From Hofstenia miamia (taxonomy: Eukaryota; Xenacoelomorpha; Acoela), in contig SCFE01000108.1 of the NCBI GenBank assembly GCA_004352715.1, positions 1,586,004 through 1,650,003 of the forward strand: a stretch of 64,000 nucleotides of DNA, read 5' to 3'. Both the position numbers and the translations under genes were made by a program. Shown piece by piece: positions 46,458 to 57,967 of the stretch. Under the pieces are notes generated by a model. It did no database searches. It worked only from the letters and a program-made list of their open reading frames with translations, and was not told the origin of the DNA. How positions within the stretch are numbered: the first letter of the stretch is position 1; each line of letters opens with the position of its first letter.

Positions 46458-49400
46458 TTATCGCTGAGGTGAACGAGATCTCCTACGACTGGGTCCTTTA
46501 ACAAATGCCCAATTTACACTAATTGTAGAGTCCATCAAAGCGGTGTTGTCTAACTGCAATGCGGCACGTGCTTCTGAAAGATGTTCAAACTCAACCAAAG
46601 CGTAACCCTAAAGCGCAAAAAACTTGAAACTATTAGAAATTGTTTTTGCTTATTAATAAATAACTAGTATGATACAAAATTTTCAATACTTTCTATCGAG
46701 TTTTCTATTTAGTTTCCTGATTTGCATGTGCCACACTTATAGTTTTCACTTCATATAGGCGTAAACATATTGTATTCTTAGTGAATATTACCTTTTTTGT
46801 TAACAATATGTTCTCAAACATTCTATTTTCTTCAATTTGAATACTCATCCCAACATATTTGGCTCAATAATGTTTATTGCCACATTTGCAAAGGTGTTAA
46901 AAAAATACTTCGAATTATATAAGTTTATATTTTTAACATTATAGGTCCAGCTTGAATGCTTTGATAGACAGGACGAATTCATTGACATGTTAAAACTACT
47001 GGAGTCTTCTTTTATTACTAAATTCCTATAATGGAAATGACAATATGTATCTTAACAAACTCAAATACGAACCATGCCTAGATTGGCCTTGAGGTTTTCT
47101 GGCTTATTACCCTAGCAGAAAAAATCACATCATTCAAATTCTAAATAGGCTGCAACAACAAATATTTCGTAACACTGAGAATGCATGAACGCCTATTACA
47201 TAGTTTTTGAAATTCTTTCGATGTGATTTTATCCAAAAAGTATTGTTTTCATTAGAATCAACAAACCGTATACAAATATTACGTTGCTTATACTTATCGC
47301 TATTAATCGATAACTTAATTATATAGCTTCAAAATCATAAGCTCTCATTTCGCTGTTTACTTCAGCTCATGTATATAGCTCAAATAAGTGCATTAGGTGC
47401 TTCTTTCCAGTTCTGAGAGGGTATAATTATTGCATAACATTGAAAAATCAACAAAAGATACAATACAGTATGATTTTTTAGTTGATTCGAAAAGTTTTCT
47501 AAAGCTAAATTTACATCACATGATAAAATATTGATTTTAGGCTATCATCATTTTCCGCAATACTTGGGAATTTGTTTCACTCTATTTTATTTTTAACGAT
47601 CATTTTCTACCAACCTAAATGGATTTAAAAACAAGATTGGAGCTTTTACGATTATACTATGCAAACCACAATTCTCCAAAACCAAATTTAGCCTGAAACA
47701 TAACATTTTCAGTGAAACTTCGGTTCGAAAACTCATACAAAAATTTGAAGAAGTTTATTCATTGCATGTTTCGCCCAAATCTGGTCGGCCAAGCGTTATT
47801 GACAATGCTAAAGTTGAGCAAGTGAGAGTGTCCTTTGAAGAGCAATCCAACAACAACAACTCTGCTGAGATATCATCTCTTCGTGAGGCCAGCAGAATTA
47901 CAGGTATCTGTTATTCGACCACAAGAAAAATTACAAAGGATTACTTGCAGTTAAAGGCATATAAGACAAAATTTGTGCAACAGCTTCATGAGAATGATGA
48001 AGAGTACATTTTGGAGTTTGATGAGCTCTTTATGAACCATCTTGCAGATCGTCTAGACCAAATTCTTTGGACAGACGTGAGCTCATTTCCACTTGCATGA
48101 TGAAGTTTCCTCTACTAATGGATATATCTGGGCTGAAGAAAATCCGAATGCTTTAATTGAAAAGCCTCTACACTCACCAAAACTAAAAGTGTTCATTGCC
48201 TTCACATCCAAATTCATCATACCCCCATAGTTGGAGAAACTGTCAAGAAGGAAAATTATGTGGAGATGCTAAGATCACATGTAATTCCATATCTTAAATC
48301 TAAGAGATTTTAGCAAGACAGTGTACATGCAGGATGGTGCTAGTTCACATACTGCTAAATTCTCACTGGACTTTCTAAAGTCACAATTTGGTGATCGAAT
48401 TGTTAGCAGAAGTTGTGATCTCTTTTGGCCTCCTCGTTCACTAGATCTCACTCTTTGTGATTTCTGGTTGTTGGGGTTATTTGGAGACGAGTATACATTC
48501 GGAAATTATCTAATTTGGCAGACCTGAAAGTGGCAATTGAAGAAGAGGTTAATGATATTAGTTTAGAAATGTTGGAAAATCTGGTGCATTCTGTACCTAA
48601 CTGTTTGGAAAAAATAAAGTTAACTAATGGAAAACCATTATAGTTTTTAAAACCCCATTGATTGTAGATATTATTTGTAAATTATGTATTGCAAATATAA
48701 CTTCTCTGTTATATAAATAAAATTCGAACAAACAAAAAATCATACTGTATAACCAAAACCTCAGTGAATTTATCCTTCCTAAAGTAAATCTCTTTTGTTA
48801 ACTTTTCCCAATAGTTTAGCTAGTTTGTAATGTTTTTGTATTAATGTAACGCTTTCAGAATTGTTATAAATATAATCATACATTGTTAAAATATATTTGA
48901 CTAAAGTGATTTTCTTTTAAGCCCCATGATAGACTTTACCTTGCATAAAACTAAACAGTGCATATTGAAATATACTTAATGTGGAAAAGTTCATCGTACA
49001 CATGTCTAAGTTTGCATGTTGTTTATTGTGAATTGATATTGGAATATTCAAATTAATCATGCATATATGATACATATTGACAATCATGTATTAAGCAGCC
49101 TCTTTAAAGTTAACACCGCTCGTGGCCCGCGTAAATGATTTACGTGGACCATGCACCGCTCCATAGATAAAATATTTTTGTGGGCCCTTGGAATTTACAA
49201 TGTAGAGATTCGACTTTATAAAGAATATATTTTCATCAGGGTATACTTAGTAAATGCCGAATAAACAATTTGAGTTACATCTAATAGTATTTGATAATTT
49301 CAAAAAAGTTTAGATATAAAAATTTTCTATGTTAAATAGTAAAACTTTCTGCTTTTAATAATTTCACAAGAATTTTGAAGCTCACATTAATTATTAGCAA

Positions 49401-49803
49401 TATTAATTTCGAAAATTTCGAATGTGTAAATGAAAAAATAAAATGTTCAAATATGATTTGTTTTATGCAAAATGTAGCCACAAACCTTGAGATATCCTGT
49501 TCGGCGATCTAAATTGACATTTATGTTTTTAATATTACCATAATCTGCAAATTTATCATAAACATCTTCCTCAGTCGCCTCTTCATGAACGCCTCTTACA
49601 AACAGAATGTAACCTTCTACAGAACGTTGTGGTCCAACACCATCATCGCTTTCTACAACGTCGAAATCACCTTCACCCCGGCGACGTTCGGTGTCGCGGA
49701 AACCACGACCTTTTCTACGACTTGCACGTTCTTTTAAGCGACTTACATGAACTTCATTTTCATCATCAATGGTTTCATTTGTGTGAATGTCAAAATCATC
49801 CAT
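46458..49803 (-). CDS. RBM8A: RNA-binding protein 8A (Y14), exon junction complex core
   Basis: Coding exons 49486-49803 and 46458-46607 join at a phase-0 GT-AG intron into 155 aa (human: 174). Y14 pairs with Mago and sits on spliced mRNA upstream of exon junctions, acting in mRNA localisation and nonsense-mediated decay. Landmarks: acidic N-terminus with [15 protein letters not shown] (21-35), [13 protein letters not shown] (57-69) opening the [22 protein letters not shown] (71-89) and the signature [23 protein letters not shown] (91-113), with the intron in the middle of RNP1. The tail is short but keeps RRRSRSP. A splice acceptor (TTTTCTTATAG) abuts the ATG, so a 5' leader must be spliced on. 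A likely poly(A) signal lies at 46151-46156. The 2.9-kb intron holds a Tc1/mariner element on the opposite strand. Confidence 0.95.
47466..48747 (+). mobile_element. Tc1/mariner-superfamily element with intact ends (DD41D spacing)
   Basis: The 1,282-bp element is flanked by TA on both sides (47464-47465 and 48748-48749). Its terminal inverted repeats begin CAGTATGATTTTTT and extend to TTCGAA (47466-47491 and 48723-48747), about 25 bp with a few differences. It sits inside the RBM8A intron on the opposite strand. Superfamily rests on the TA duplication, the CAGT terminus, the element length and the transposase remnant. Confidence 0.9.
47619..48643 (+). pseudogene. Broken Tc1/mariner-type transposase
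   Basis: It starts [19 protein letters not shown], hits a stop at 47694-47696 and continues in other frames. The paired helix-turn-helix region ends in SPKSGRPS, the usual linker. [12 protein letters not shown] holds the first catalytic Asp. Then follow [49 protein letters not shown] with the second Asp, and [14 protein letters not shown] with the third. I count 41 residues between the second and third Asp, the DD41D arrangement described for rosa/VISITOR-type elements. The C-terminus is [14 protein letters not shown] near 48600. At least two frameshifts and internal stops mean no functional enzyme. Confidence 0.88.
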
Positions 49804-50132
49804 CTATAAGAAAACCTCAAATTATTTTAGTGTTCACGTTAAAATTTCGTATTTCACCGGTAAATCAAAAAATGCGTTGCAAAGCGGTTGACACAATATC
49901 CAATTGTCACAAAATAAGTTCAGTTGTTCAAAATTTATTTATTACACAAGTATCTGTGTCTCGTGTAAAAGGTTGTGTATTGTTGCCCATATTTTTAACA
50001 ACAATTTGTCCAAAATAAGCAAATCCTTTAAAAATATTCTTAATTGAAACGTTTTATCTAAATCTAAAAGTTCAATGCGTATTTCGTGAATTGAAGCAGT
50101 TTGACTTGCTCAAGCAACAACCACATCAACTT

Positions 50133-50163
<31 letters not shown>

Positions 50164-50706
50164 AGTAAATTATAATGCCACATTTGGAAAGTTGAGATGA
50201 GAGGATGAAAAATAACATATCTATCATCAGAAAAGATTTCGTTTAGGTTTACATACAAGTGATTTTACTTGTACTACATTATAAGGAGTATGTGGGCTAA
50301 CTCGTCTACTATATCCTGAAAACATATTCCAAATTGAATATAATCTAATTAAATAATTGCTTTATTAACTGCATACAAAAATATTTTGATTGTTAGATGT
50401 TTAATGGTTTTTAGAAGTATAAACATTCGTCATTTGTACTGTGGGAAACCGGGGTGGGGATGTACAGGTGGCGGATTTTCCAAAAATCCCACAACTGACG
50501 GATTTTTAGTTTACTCATTTCTTCATATTTTTTCGGTTTTTATGAAAAACAGTTTGTATGTTTATTCTAACTGCATTGAAATTAATTTTAACAAATTTTT
50601 TTTAAAAAAAAACAGTTGTACACATTTTGAATATATCCGTCAGTTGTAGTACTATAGAAGAAAAAATCAAAAAATAGTACAACTGATGGTTTTGAATATA
50701 TACGTG

Positions 50707-50743
<37 letters not shown>

Positions 50744-51927
50744 NNNNNNNNNNNNNNNNNNNNNNNNNNNNNNNNNNNNNNNNNNNNNNNNNNNNNNNNN
50801 NNNNNNNNNNNNNNNNNNNNNTATATATATATATTTAAAGTTCTAACAACAATGAAGAAGAATTTTCTTTTTGCACAGAAGACTTACTTAATGATGAGAC
50901 GTTAAACGTAAGTAATGTAACAGATTATTTGTTGCACTAGTTTATTTTGTGAATTCAAAGATAAAATATAAAATGAAATATTCCGGTGGATTTCATATTG
51001 AAAAAGAAAACCTTTTGTCTATTTCGTTTGTATCCACATTGAAATTAACAGATGTTGACTATTTTCCAACATTAGAAAGCTGCACATTTTGGGATCTACT
51101 CTACCTGTCACAAGTGCATACTCAGCGATATATCTCTTTAATTAGGCGTACTAAGGCAGTTTTTTTAATAAGTTTGGAAATTCTAATATAACATTATTTT
51201 TAACGCAATGTATTAATCTGGTAACAATAGGCCTTATACATTACTATTTTATATCAAATATCTAAAATCTAATTGATAATTACTTTAAATCTCTCATTTA
51301 GCAAACCAATATTTCACTTTTGTAAAACGACTATCCGCATTATAACCGATGTCAACTCACTACAATATAACATTGAACATAAGATAGCTGAGGAGTTTAT
51401 CAAAATGCACCCAAACAGATTTGGAAACATTACATTTGAATAAACTTAATTAAACTTTATATCTTGCCATTGCAATAAGAAAATTCAGGTTTCAGTAATT
51501 TTACATTTTTATTATTTTTTCAAAATTAACGCTCTTCTGTATTGAGATAGGGCTCCCTATTCCTAAATAAAATTTCTAGATCGGTATCTAATTTCATAGG
51601 TAACATTAAAATTCAAGATACACGCTGTAAATTTAAAACCAAAGGAAACCCACAAAGCTAATACATTTTTTTTCAGTGAAAAGAAAGATATCTGTAAGAG
51701 TGTGCGAACTTTTCCAATGTTAGATGTTTTTATAAGTTTTCAAAAAGTATTCAACTTTGCTTCAAATCAAAAAGCTTTCAAAAACGAAACTTATATCGTA
51801 AATAAAGCTTGAATAAATTTTTCGATCTAGTTGAATTGAAAAAACATGAATAAAATAGATAACATAACATAATAAATAATATACAAGTTATGAAGAAACA
51901 TTGGAATAAAAATTATATATTTAGGAA
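49804..51927. other. Intergenic DNA between RBM8A and MRPS2
   Basis: It contains (TA)n tracts at 50138-50163 and 50711-50743, a 78-N gap (50744-50821) inside TA repeat, and the RBM8A upstream region. A T-rich stretch containing TTTATT near 51506 could be the minus-strand poly(A) signal of MRPS2. Open frames at 49629-50018, 50386-50649 and 50949-51191 have no recognisable family. Confidence 0.45.
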
Positions 51928-54484
51928 CTATTCTATCAATTCTTTTCTTTTTGCTTTGGCATTTAAAATAGCAGTTTCAAAGCATTTTGAATACAACTGA
52001 AAAGAAGATAAAGAATCATCACAGCCTGGGATGGGATACGTGATTAAACTAGGATCACAATTAGAATCCACAATTCCAATACTGGGTGTTGTCATTCGAG
52101 CACTTTCTGTAACAGCAGGGTGTAATTCAAAAATGGAGTTATGTACAGAAAAAAATACAAAAACTGAAGGTAATTGAACATTAGAACCAAATCTCTGGAT
52201 GTGGTTGGAAAAAGTGCCAGTTAAAAACGGGCGTGTAAATGAGGTTTCACCACATTGCAATGCAAGTCTATCAACCTGATGTGCAAATCGATAATTTTCT
52301 CTGCAAACGAATACTACGATACCTCCTCTGAAAACTATATGCGAAAGTACGTTTAGAGCCAAATGAAAACGTTCTAAACTTTTATCCAAATCTATTATAT
52401 CCACCTAAATAAAGCTATATTAAAATGATATATAGCGTTATTATAAATATCAACTTATTGAAAAGCAGTATATCATGCGATCGATTTAACACATTTCAAC
52501 AATCGATTTTTTTGAATGAAAATTTTGCTGTAAAATTCCAATGTGTCAATCTTGAAATTAAGTATTCCAGATTAAAACGTATAAAACAGGCTTGCAAAAA
52601 TATGAAAATGATATACGAATTTACATATACTATGTATATGTAGTATATGTATTATTATGTACAAATTAAAATTTTTCGGAAACATTTTGCACATCGTGCC
52701 ACTTAAAGTCAATGGAAGAAAAAACCCAATTGTTTTACCATTATGTCTAATTGTAGCAACGAATTAACTACAGTAGACATATAGTATTTCGATATTACAA
52801 ATTGTACACAAAATATTAGGCTTACATGTGAATACACTCTTAAAGATTGATAAATGGTTAATGTATTAGTTTTGAAATTGTGTATTTGGAATGTGATATT
52901 TCATTCATTGGGAGATTTTTCTATAATTAGTAGTACATATTTTTCATATTTTTTGAACAGTGAAGATCATAATAATAATAATAAATAAATAATCAATGAC
53001 TTTAGCCGCTGAAGGCATACACAACAAAAAATAAAACCAAGTCAAGATTTGCGGCAGCGAGGACAGTCGCAGGAGATGAAATAGGAGCAAATTGAAGAGT
53101 AGGCGAAGTTGGAGAAGGGCTCAGCAAAGAGGAAAGCCATCAAAGATTTCTTGAAGGTCGGTGGCGGGGAAAAGAAATCAATCGCTGCTGAAGGGCGGCG
53201 AGTCAAGATGTAATTAGCAGCAATACAAGCACGATTGAAAAACGAGTGAAGGGTGCGATGTTTCTTTGTACGACGAATGGAGAAGGTGACAACATCATCA
53301 GAGCGAGTGCAGCAGGAATTAGAGAACTTAATGAAATCAAAAGGATCAAGATCCAATTTGCGAGTCAGTAGTCGATTGAACAGAAGGAGATCACAGGCAT
53401 GGAAGTAGAGTGACAGCGGCAGAGTGGAGAATTTCAGCAGAGCGTCTTTATAGTCCAAAGAGGAAATCCATTTGAAAGCGCGTTTCTGGAGTGGAACAAA
53501 GCACGAGAAGGCCACCAACAAGGAGACGCGTAGAGAAGAATGGCGCGAGGAATGGACTTGAACAAAGAGAGCTTCACAGCGGACGATGTATTAAAAGGAA
53601 CATTACGGAAAAACAGAAATAAAACTTTTTTTATAACATACGCAAAAGAAGTTAACTGCTTCTAACATATTCTATGAATTGTTGTATATATTTTGGTCTT
53701 TTTTCAACAGTATATCAGCACGAAATTTCACATCTCGTTTGAAACTGCCCATGATTAGCACACACTTTCCTTCAAGCCCCTCATCACTATTTGTACAAGA
53801 GCGGCATTTGTTAATAATCAATCAAATTAAATCAAACACTACATGTAAAGGCATTTTCAAAACGTGATGGCTACAGGCGAAAAGAAGTCGGAGATTAGAA
53901 CAGAAATGTCAAATTTTCAATGAAATGCTGGTGACTAAGGTTTAAATACTTTCTCTTCCATGAAAATTCAACTCGCCTGAGCAGGCATTTCCTTCCTAGA
54001 CCGAGAATAATTGTATATGAGTGTGTGTCTAAAAGGACAAGCGATATTAATTGATAAACCGTTTTTGACTACTTGAGCAATTCAGCAAAATCGAAATAAT
54101 GTTAAATTATTCGCAACAGTGGCAAGCGATTGCATTAGCAACTTTCGGTTGTAAGATAAGAGAAGCATTAAACATTTAATAATGAATAAACGCTGCTGAA
54201 TTGTGCTTTGTCAAGGGTACGTATACGAATTCGGTAACCTAAACAATCTGCTTCAATAGATGAAACAAATCCCCCGATGTCAGCATTAGCCTTATTGTGT
54301 GGCTGATTAAAAAAAAATTCATTATTTTGTGTGATTGTTTTAATAGCTATATGTAATGTCGAAAAGTTTTGCAATATAATGACGAAATTGCATTATATAT
54401 ATATATATATATATANNNNNNNNNNNNNNNNNNNNNNNNNNNNNNNNNNNNNNNNNNNNNNNNNNNNNNNNNNNNNNNAATTGC

Positions 54485-54520
<36 letters not shown>

Positions 54521-54933
54521 TTGCTGTAAAATAAAAATGAAATACGTAAAGACATCTGGGACAGTCTGTATACATACAAAAATATTTCAATTGTGAAATT
54601 CATAAGTTGTGCGCAAAATTGTAAATGTGATGTGAATTCTTTTGAATAACCTCAACAAATACAAGAGGTGAAACAATTATACGAAAAGCAGTAAATATAC
54701 AAAATAATGTAAAAGCATACCCCTAGACGTACACCAAATAAATAGTCTTTGAAATTTTCATGTCTGCAGCCATGATTATGACCAATAAACATTTTCGCTT
54801 TGAATAGATCTCTAAGGTTTACAAGTGATTTAACATTGAAAAAATCCTCATTCTTTAATGCTTCTGATATTACATTTACATTTTTTAAATGTTTGGTGGC
54901 AGTTGAGTAGCGGCGGCATATATGTCTAAGCAT
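51928..54933 (-). CDS. MRPS2: Mitochondrial small-subunit ribosomal protein uS2m
   Basis: Coding exons 54721-54933 and 51928-52404 join at a phase-0 GT-AG intron (YLFGVRLG|VDIIDLDKS) into 229 aa; the human protein has 296, mainly longer termini. Residues 1-20 (MLRHICRRYSTATKHLKN) form a basic, Ser/Thr-containing mitochondrial presequence. The S2 core follows: LVNLRDLFKAKMFIGH, GCRHENFKDYLFG, VDIIDLDKSLERFHLAL, GGIVVFVCRE, then GIVDSNCDPSLITYPIPG with CDDS, the strongest S2 signature, and a closing helix FETAILNAKAKRKELIE. It acts in the mitochondrial ribosome small subunit. A 3' splice acceptor (ACTTGTTTTAG) ends 4 nt before the ATG, implying a spliced 5' leader. The 2.3-kb intron carries a LINE fragment (same strand) and a gapped TA tract. 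Confidence 0.95.
53042..53620 (-). pseudogene. LINE C-terminal fragment inside the MRPS2 intron
   Basis: The minus strand gives VKLSLFKSIPRAILLYASPC with W, then after a frameshift VPLQKRAFKWISSLDYKDAL, LKFSTLPLSLYFHACDLLLF, and later HRTLHSFFNRACIAANYIL. This is the C-terminal region of CR1/Jockey-type polyproteins ('lQrRa.kwi.gldY..RL..l.lLPL....e..dL.f..k'). It is clearly more GC-rich than the neighbouring intron and keeps a 159-codon open frame, so it is a younger insertion than the other LINE remnants and from a different subfamily. Confidence 0.8.
54391..54518. repeat. (TA)n tract with 63-N gap in the MRPS2 intron
   Basis: AAATTGCATTATATATA occurs on both sides of the N's (54416-54478). 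This suggests the same allele edge was placed twice around a gap, or a short local duplication. Confidence 0.85.
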
Positions 54934-54939
54934 TGAACT

Positions 54940-55640
54940 AAAACAAGTCAGAATTCATGTAAAATATATTTTCTTAATATGCATAGTTTATGCTTATTCC
55001 TTAAACACAAAGCTTCAAAATGCAAAAATACTGTATGCTGATTTGCCTTGTGCATATATGTAAGCGCCACTTAATTGCAGTACTTTCTAACGAATATATC
55101 AATGTAAATACTACCCTAGATACAAAGGAGAATGGCAATAGTGATAATTTGACAATAGCAAACTGATTAATATTTGAAAATACTGAAAATGTATTAAAAC
55201 AATGTAATGTTATATATAATTGATCAGAGTTAAAGCACCAAGTTTCGGTGATAACCAATTAAGAAATGTCCTGACTATACTTGAAATTATATTGAAAACA
55301 AGCATTGATATGATGCAGTACAGTATACAACTTATACCATACTTAGTAAAATGTAATACATGTATAAGTACACGCATTTTTCATATAGTGAATGTGGAAT
55401 AGGACTAACTTTTTTATTCGACGATAGCGAAAATTCGTCTATTAGGAATTCTTAAATCATCAGCATCCTATGTAATTATTGTCGAACAATACTGTACATC
55501 ACTTACATGCCCATTAAAAATCAATTCAATTAAAAGATATGGATATTTAACTGTTAAAAGTGCGAAAAAACGATAGGTGTAATTAACTACCATAATTTTA
55601 ACCTATACATTTAAACGGTATAATCTCAATCATGGTATAA
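54940..55640. other. Upstream region of MRPS2, nothing recognised
   Basis: AT-rich; no conserved peptide. The open frames at 55001-55258 (-) and 55220-55402 (+) show no family resemblance. The MRPS2 promoter or its 5' leader exon may lie here but cannot be located from sequence. Confidence 0.4.
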
Positions 55641-55644
55641 CAAA

Positions 55645-56195
55645 AAGCTGTTTATCCCAATGAGTGGAAAATTTCCAGCACTACTCCTATTTTCAAATCT
55701 GGCAACAGGTTCGATGTGTCTTGTTATCATCCAGTGAGTATTCGCTCCAAGCTTTCGTTAATATTTTAGCGTTTATTATATAATTATTTACACCGTTTTG
55801 TAATCAATAGAATAACTGAGACAATTTGGATTTATCAAAGGAAAATCCACCACAATGCAACCGTTGTTATTTTTTGCATGAGTGTTACTTGAAGAACGAC
55901 AAAAATGAAGAAATGTTTGCTTTATATCTAGATTTTTAAAAGGCATTTGACAAAGTTTCACATAACTTGCTGCTTAAGAAATTGCATGTGCTTGGGATTG
56001 GTGGGAGTCTGTTACAATTGTTATCTTCATATCTATGTAATAGACAACAACGGGTGAAAATTCAGAAATTTAAATCAAACTTAGTCAATGTATGCAGCGG
56101 CGTCCTTTGCTCTTTGTGATTTTTTTAAATGATTTACCAGATGCTTGTTTGGACTATTTTATGGTCCTTTACGCCGATGATAGTAAATTATGCAG
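55645..56195 (+). pseudogene. LINE reverse-transcriptase domain, degenerate
   Basis: Plus-strand blocks in order: EWKISSTTPIFKSGNRFDVS with CYHPVSIRSKLS ('W....i.PifK.G....nYRPis..s'), FGFIKGKSTTMQPLLFF ('fGFr..rST..al'), KAFDKVSHNLLLKKLHVLGI ('skAFD.v.h..Ll.KL...Gi'), LLSSYLCNRQQRVKI ('w..syL.nR.q.v'), VIFLNDLPDACLDY and LYADDSKL with the catalytic YADD preserved. Stops at several points and a missing QGS block show it is dead. An inverted-repeat element follows about 95 bp downstream. Confidence 0.88.
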
Positions 56196-56288
56196 CACGA
56201 TCTTAAGTTGAGTCAGCACATTAATGTTCAAATCAAATCTTGCTATGCAGTATTTTTTGGTATCAAGAGATCGATACCAGTTGGGATA

Positions 56289-56522
56289 GGCGTTATTGTA
56301 CTTTAGGGGACCCAGTTTGAGTGACGTCATAAAATAGGTATTAAACTCTAACCTTAACCCTAACCCTACTCCCCAACCAATGCAATTATATTGCATTTCA
56401 TCTTGTTGATTAATTTTTTGCAAAATTTTTAAGTTTTGGGGTAGGGATTGGGGTTAGGGTTAAAGTTTTATACCCATTTTATGACGTCACTCAAACTGGG
56501 TCCCCTAAAGTACAATAACGCC
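56289..56522. mobile_element. Inverted-repeat element (MITE-like) with telomere-like arms
   Basis: The left arm starts GGCGTTATTGTACTTTAGGG, continues through GAGTGACGTCATAAAATAGG and enters AACCTTAACCCTAACCCTA. The right arm is its reverse complement with a few differences and ends at 56522 in ACAATAACGCC. Arms are about 90-95 bp with an AT-rich centre of about 40-50 bp. No open frame is present and no clear target duplication was seen. Confidence 0.88.
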
Positions 56523-57964
56523 GAAGTCCGATATTTTCTTACCCCTAACTCATTGTAAGCGCTTGCTTAAGAATTTCAAATTTGAATATTTTTGTGATAA
56601 GCGTAAGTCTACCATTTTATAGTTTTATGCAAACAATTCGTCTTTGTAAAGTTTATAGATAACCTCAATCAAAATATGTTAGATATGCCTAAAGTTTGTC
56701 ACTGATTTTGCCAGTTGACTAGCTGAAAGTTGAGCACATGTCCAATTTGGTTGAGTTCCTTTTGTGTGGCTTAATTTTGTTGCCTAACGATTACCAGGCT
56801 ATTCTTACTACCTTTAAAGTACAAATTATAAAAACGCAATTTAACTTTTAACAGACACGAAATTATTTTTTGGTGTATTTTGTATTAAATTTATTAAAAT
56901 TTTAAATTCTTCATAAACTGCAAAATGTATTTAATAACAATTTAATGCATCAGTTAATCTTCATAGTTTCTATCTAGGCACACATAAAACAATATTTTTA
57001 GATCCTCTAATACCATTAAAATTAGAAATAAATGTGCAAGCAATTTTTCAGTAGTACACAATTTAACATGCATAAAATAGGCATGTTACCATACATCATT
57101 CGGTAATTGACCCTCACAATTTGGCAAAAAAATGGAATTCAATGTGTACTACTGAAAAATTGATTGTACATTTATATCTTAATTTTAATGGTATTAGAGC
57201 ATCTAAAAATATTAAGTTTTGTTTTGGCCTAGTGTATGGTACATCGATGGAAAATACTAAATTTCTATGATGCATTGGTACTGGCAGAATATTAATCTAG
57301 AAACTATCACATACAATATACTAATTAATGGTTAACTTTCCCATATCGTAATTGAAATTCTCAGATACTACTGTAGAATTCATAAGGTTTAAATGACGTA
57401 GCCCTAAGCACACATGCATATTTTAGGCATGTTACTATTAAACACAACCATATATTTAAAATACGCGAAGTAAACGTGTTGTATTGATAAGTGGCCCTTC
57501 TTTGCAATATAAAAACTTTAAAAGGTGTGCAAATTATTCTAATAAGTATTCTTAATCTTAAGTTTTTTGGTATTTTACTTTTGTTATAAACTATATATTT
57601 TGTATATTTTACATTTGATATTTTAAACAACTTCCTCAAATAGTATTGCACAATGTGCCTTATAGTCAAATCAGTTTTAGAAACTTGATTATGTTTTGAT
57701 TTGACTAAGATATAACTTATTAAATGTATTTCAGGTTCCGTACCTTATTGCTATAATTATGTCGAAGCGAATGAACTTATTTTTTTTAAAATTAGGATAA
57801 ACAAGGTTTGCATGAACTTGCATTATGAGTTCTGAAATTTTGAATTGCTTTACGGGGTTTACGAAAATTTATTCCATAATTTTCTTTTTGAATTAGAGAT
57901 AATGTGAATATTTTAATTTTGTTCTAAATTAAATTTAAAATATTAATTTTTTTCCATGCTTTAG
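56523..57964. other. AT-rich DNA upstream of the GTPase gene
   Basis: A near-inverted pair lies inside it: TTTTTAGATCCTCTAATACC with ATTAAAATTAGAAATAAATG (about 56995-57035) against the complement at 57165-57215, with ACACATTGAATTCC/GTACACAATTTAACATGC words between. The 102-aa minus-strand frame at 57361-57669 has no recognised family. No gene is called. Confidence 0.4.
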
Positions 57965-57967
57965 TTG

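Noticed and set aside
49629-50018. 129-aa plus-strand open frame
   Set aside because: Antisense shadow of RBM8A exon 1 running into its upstream region.
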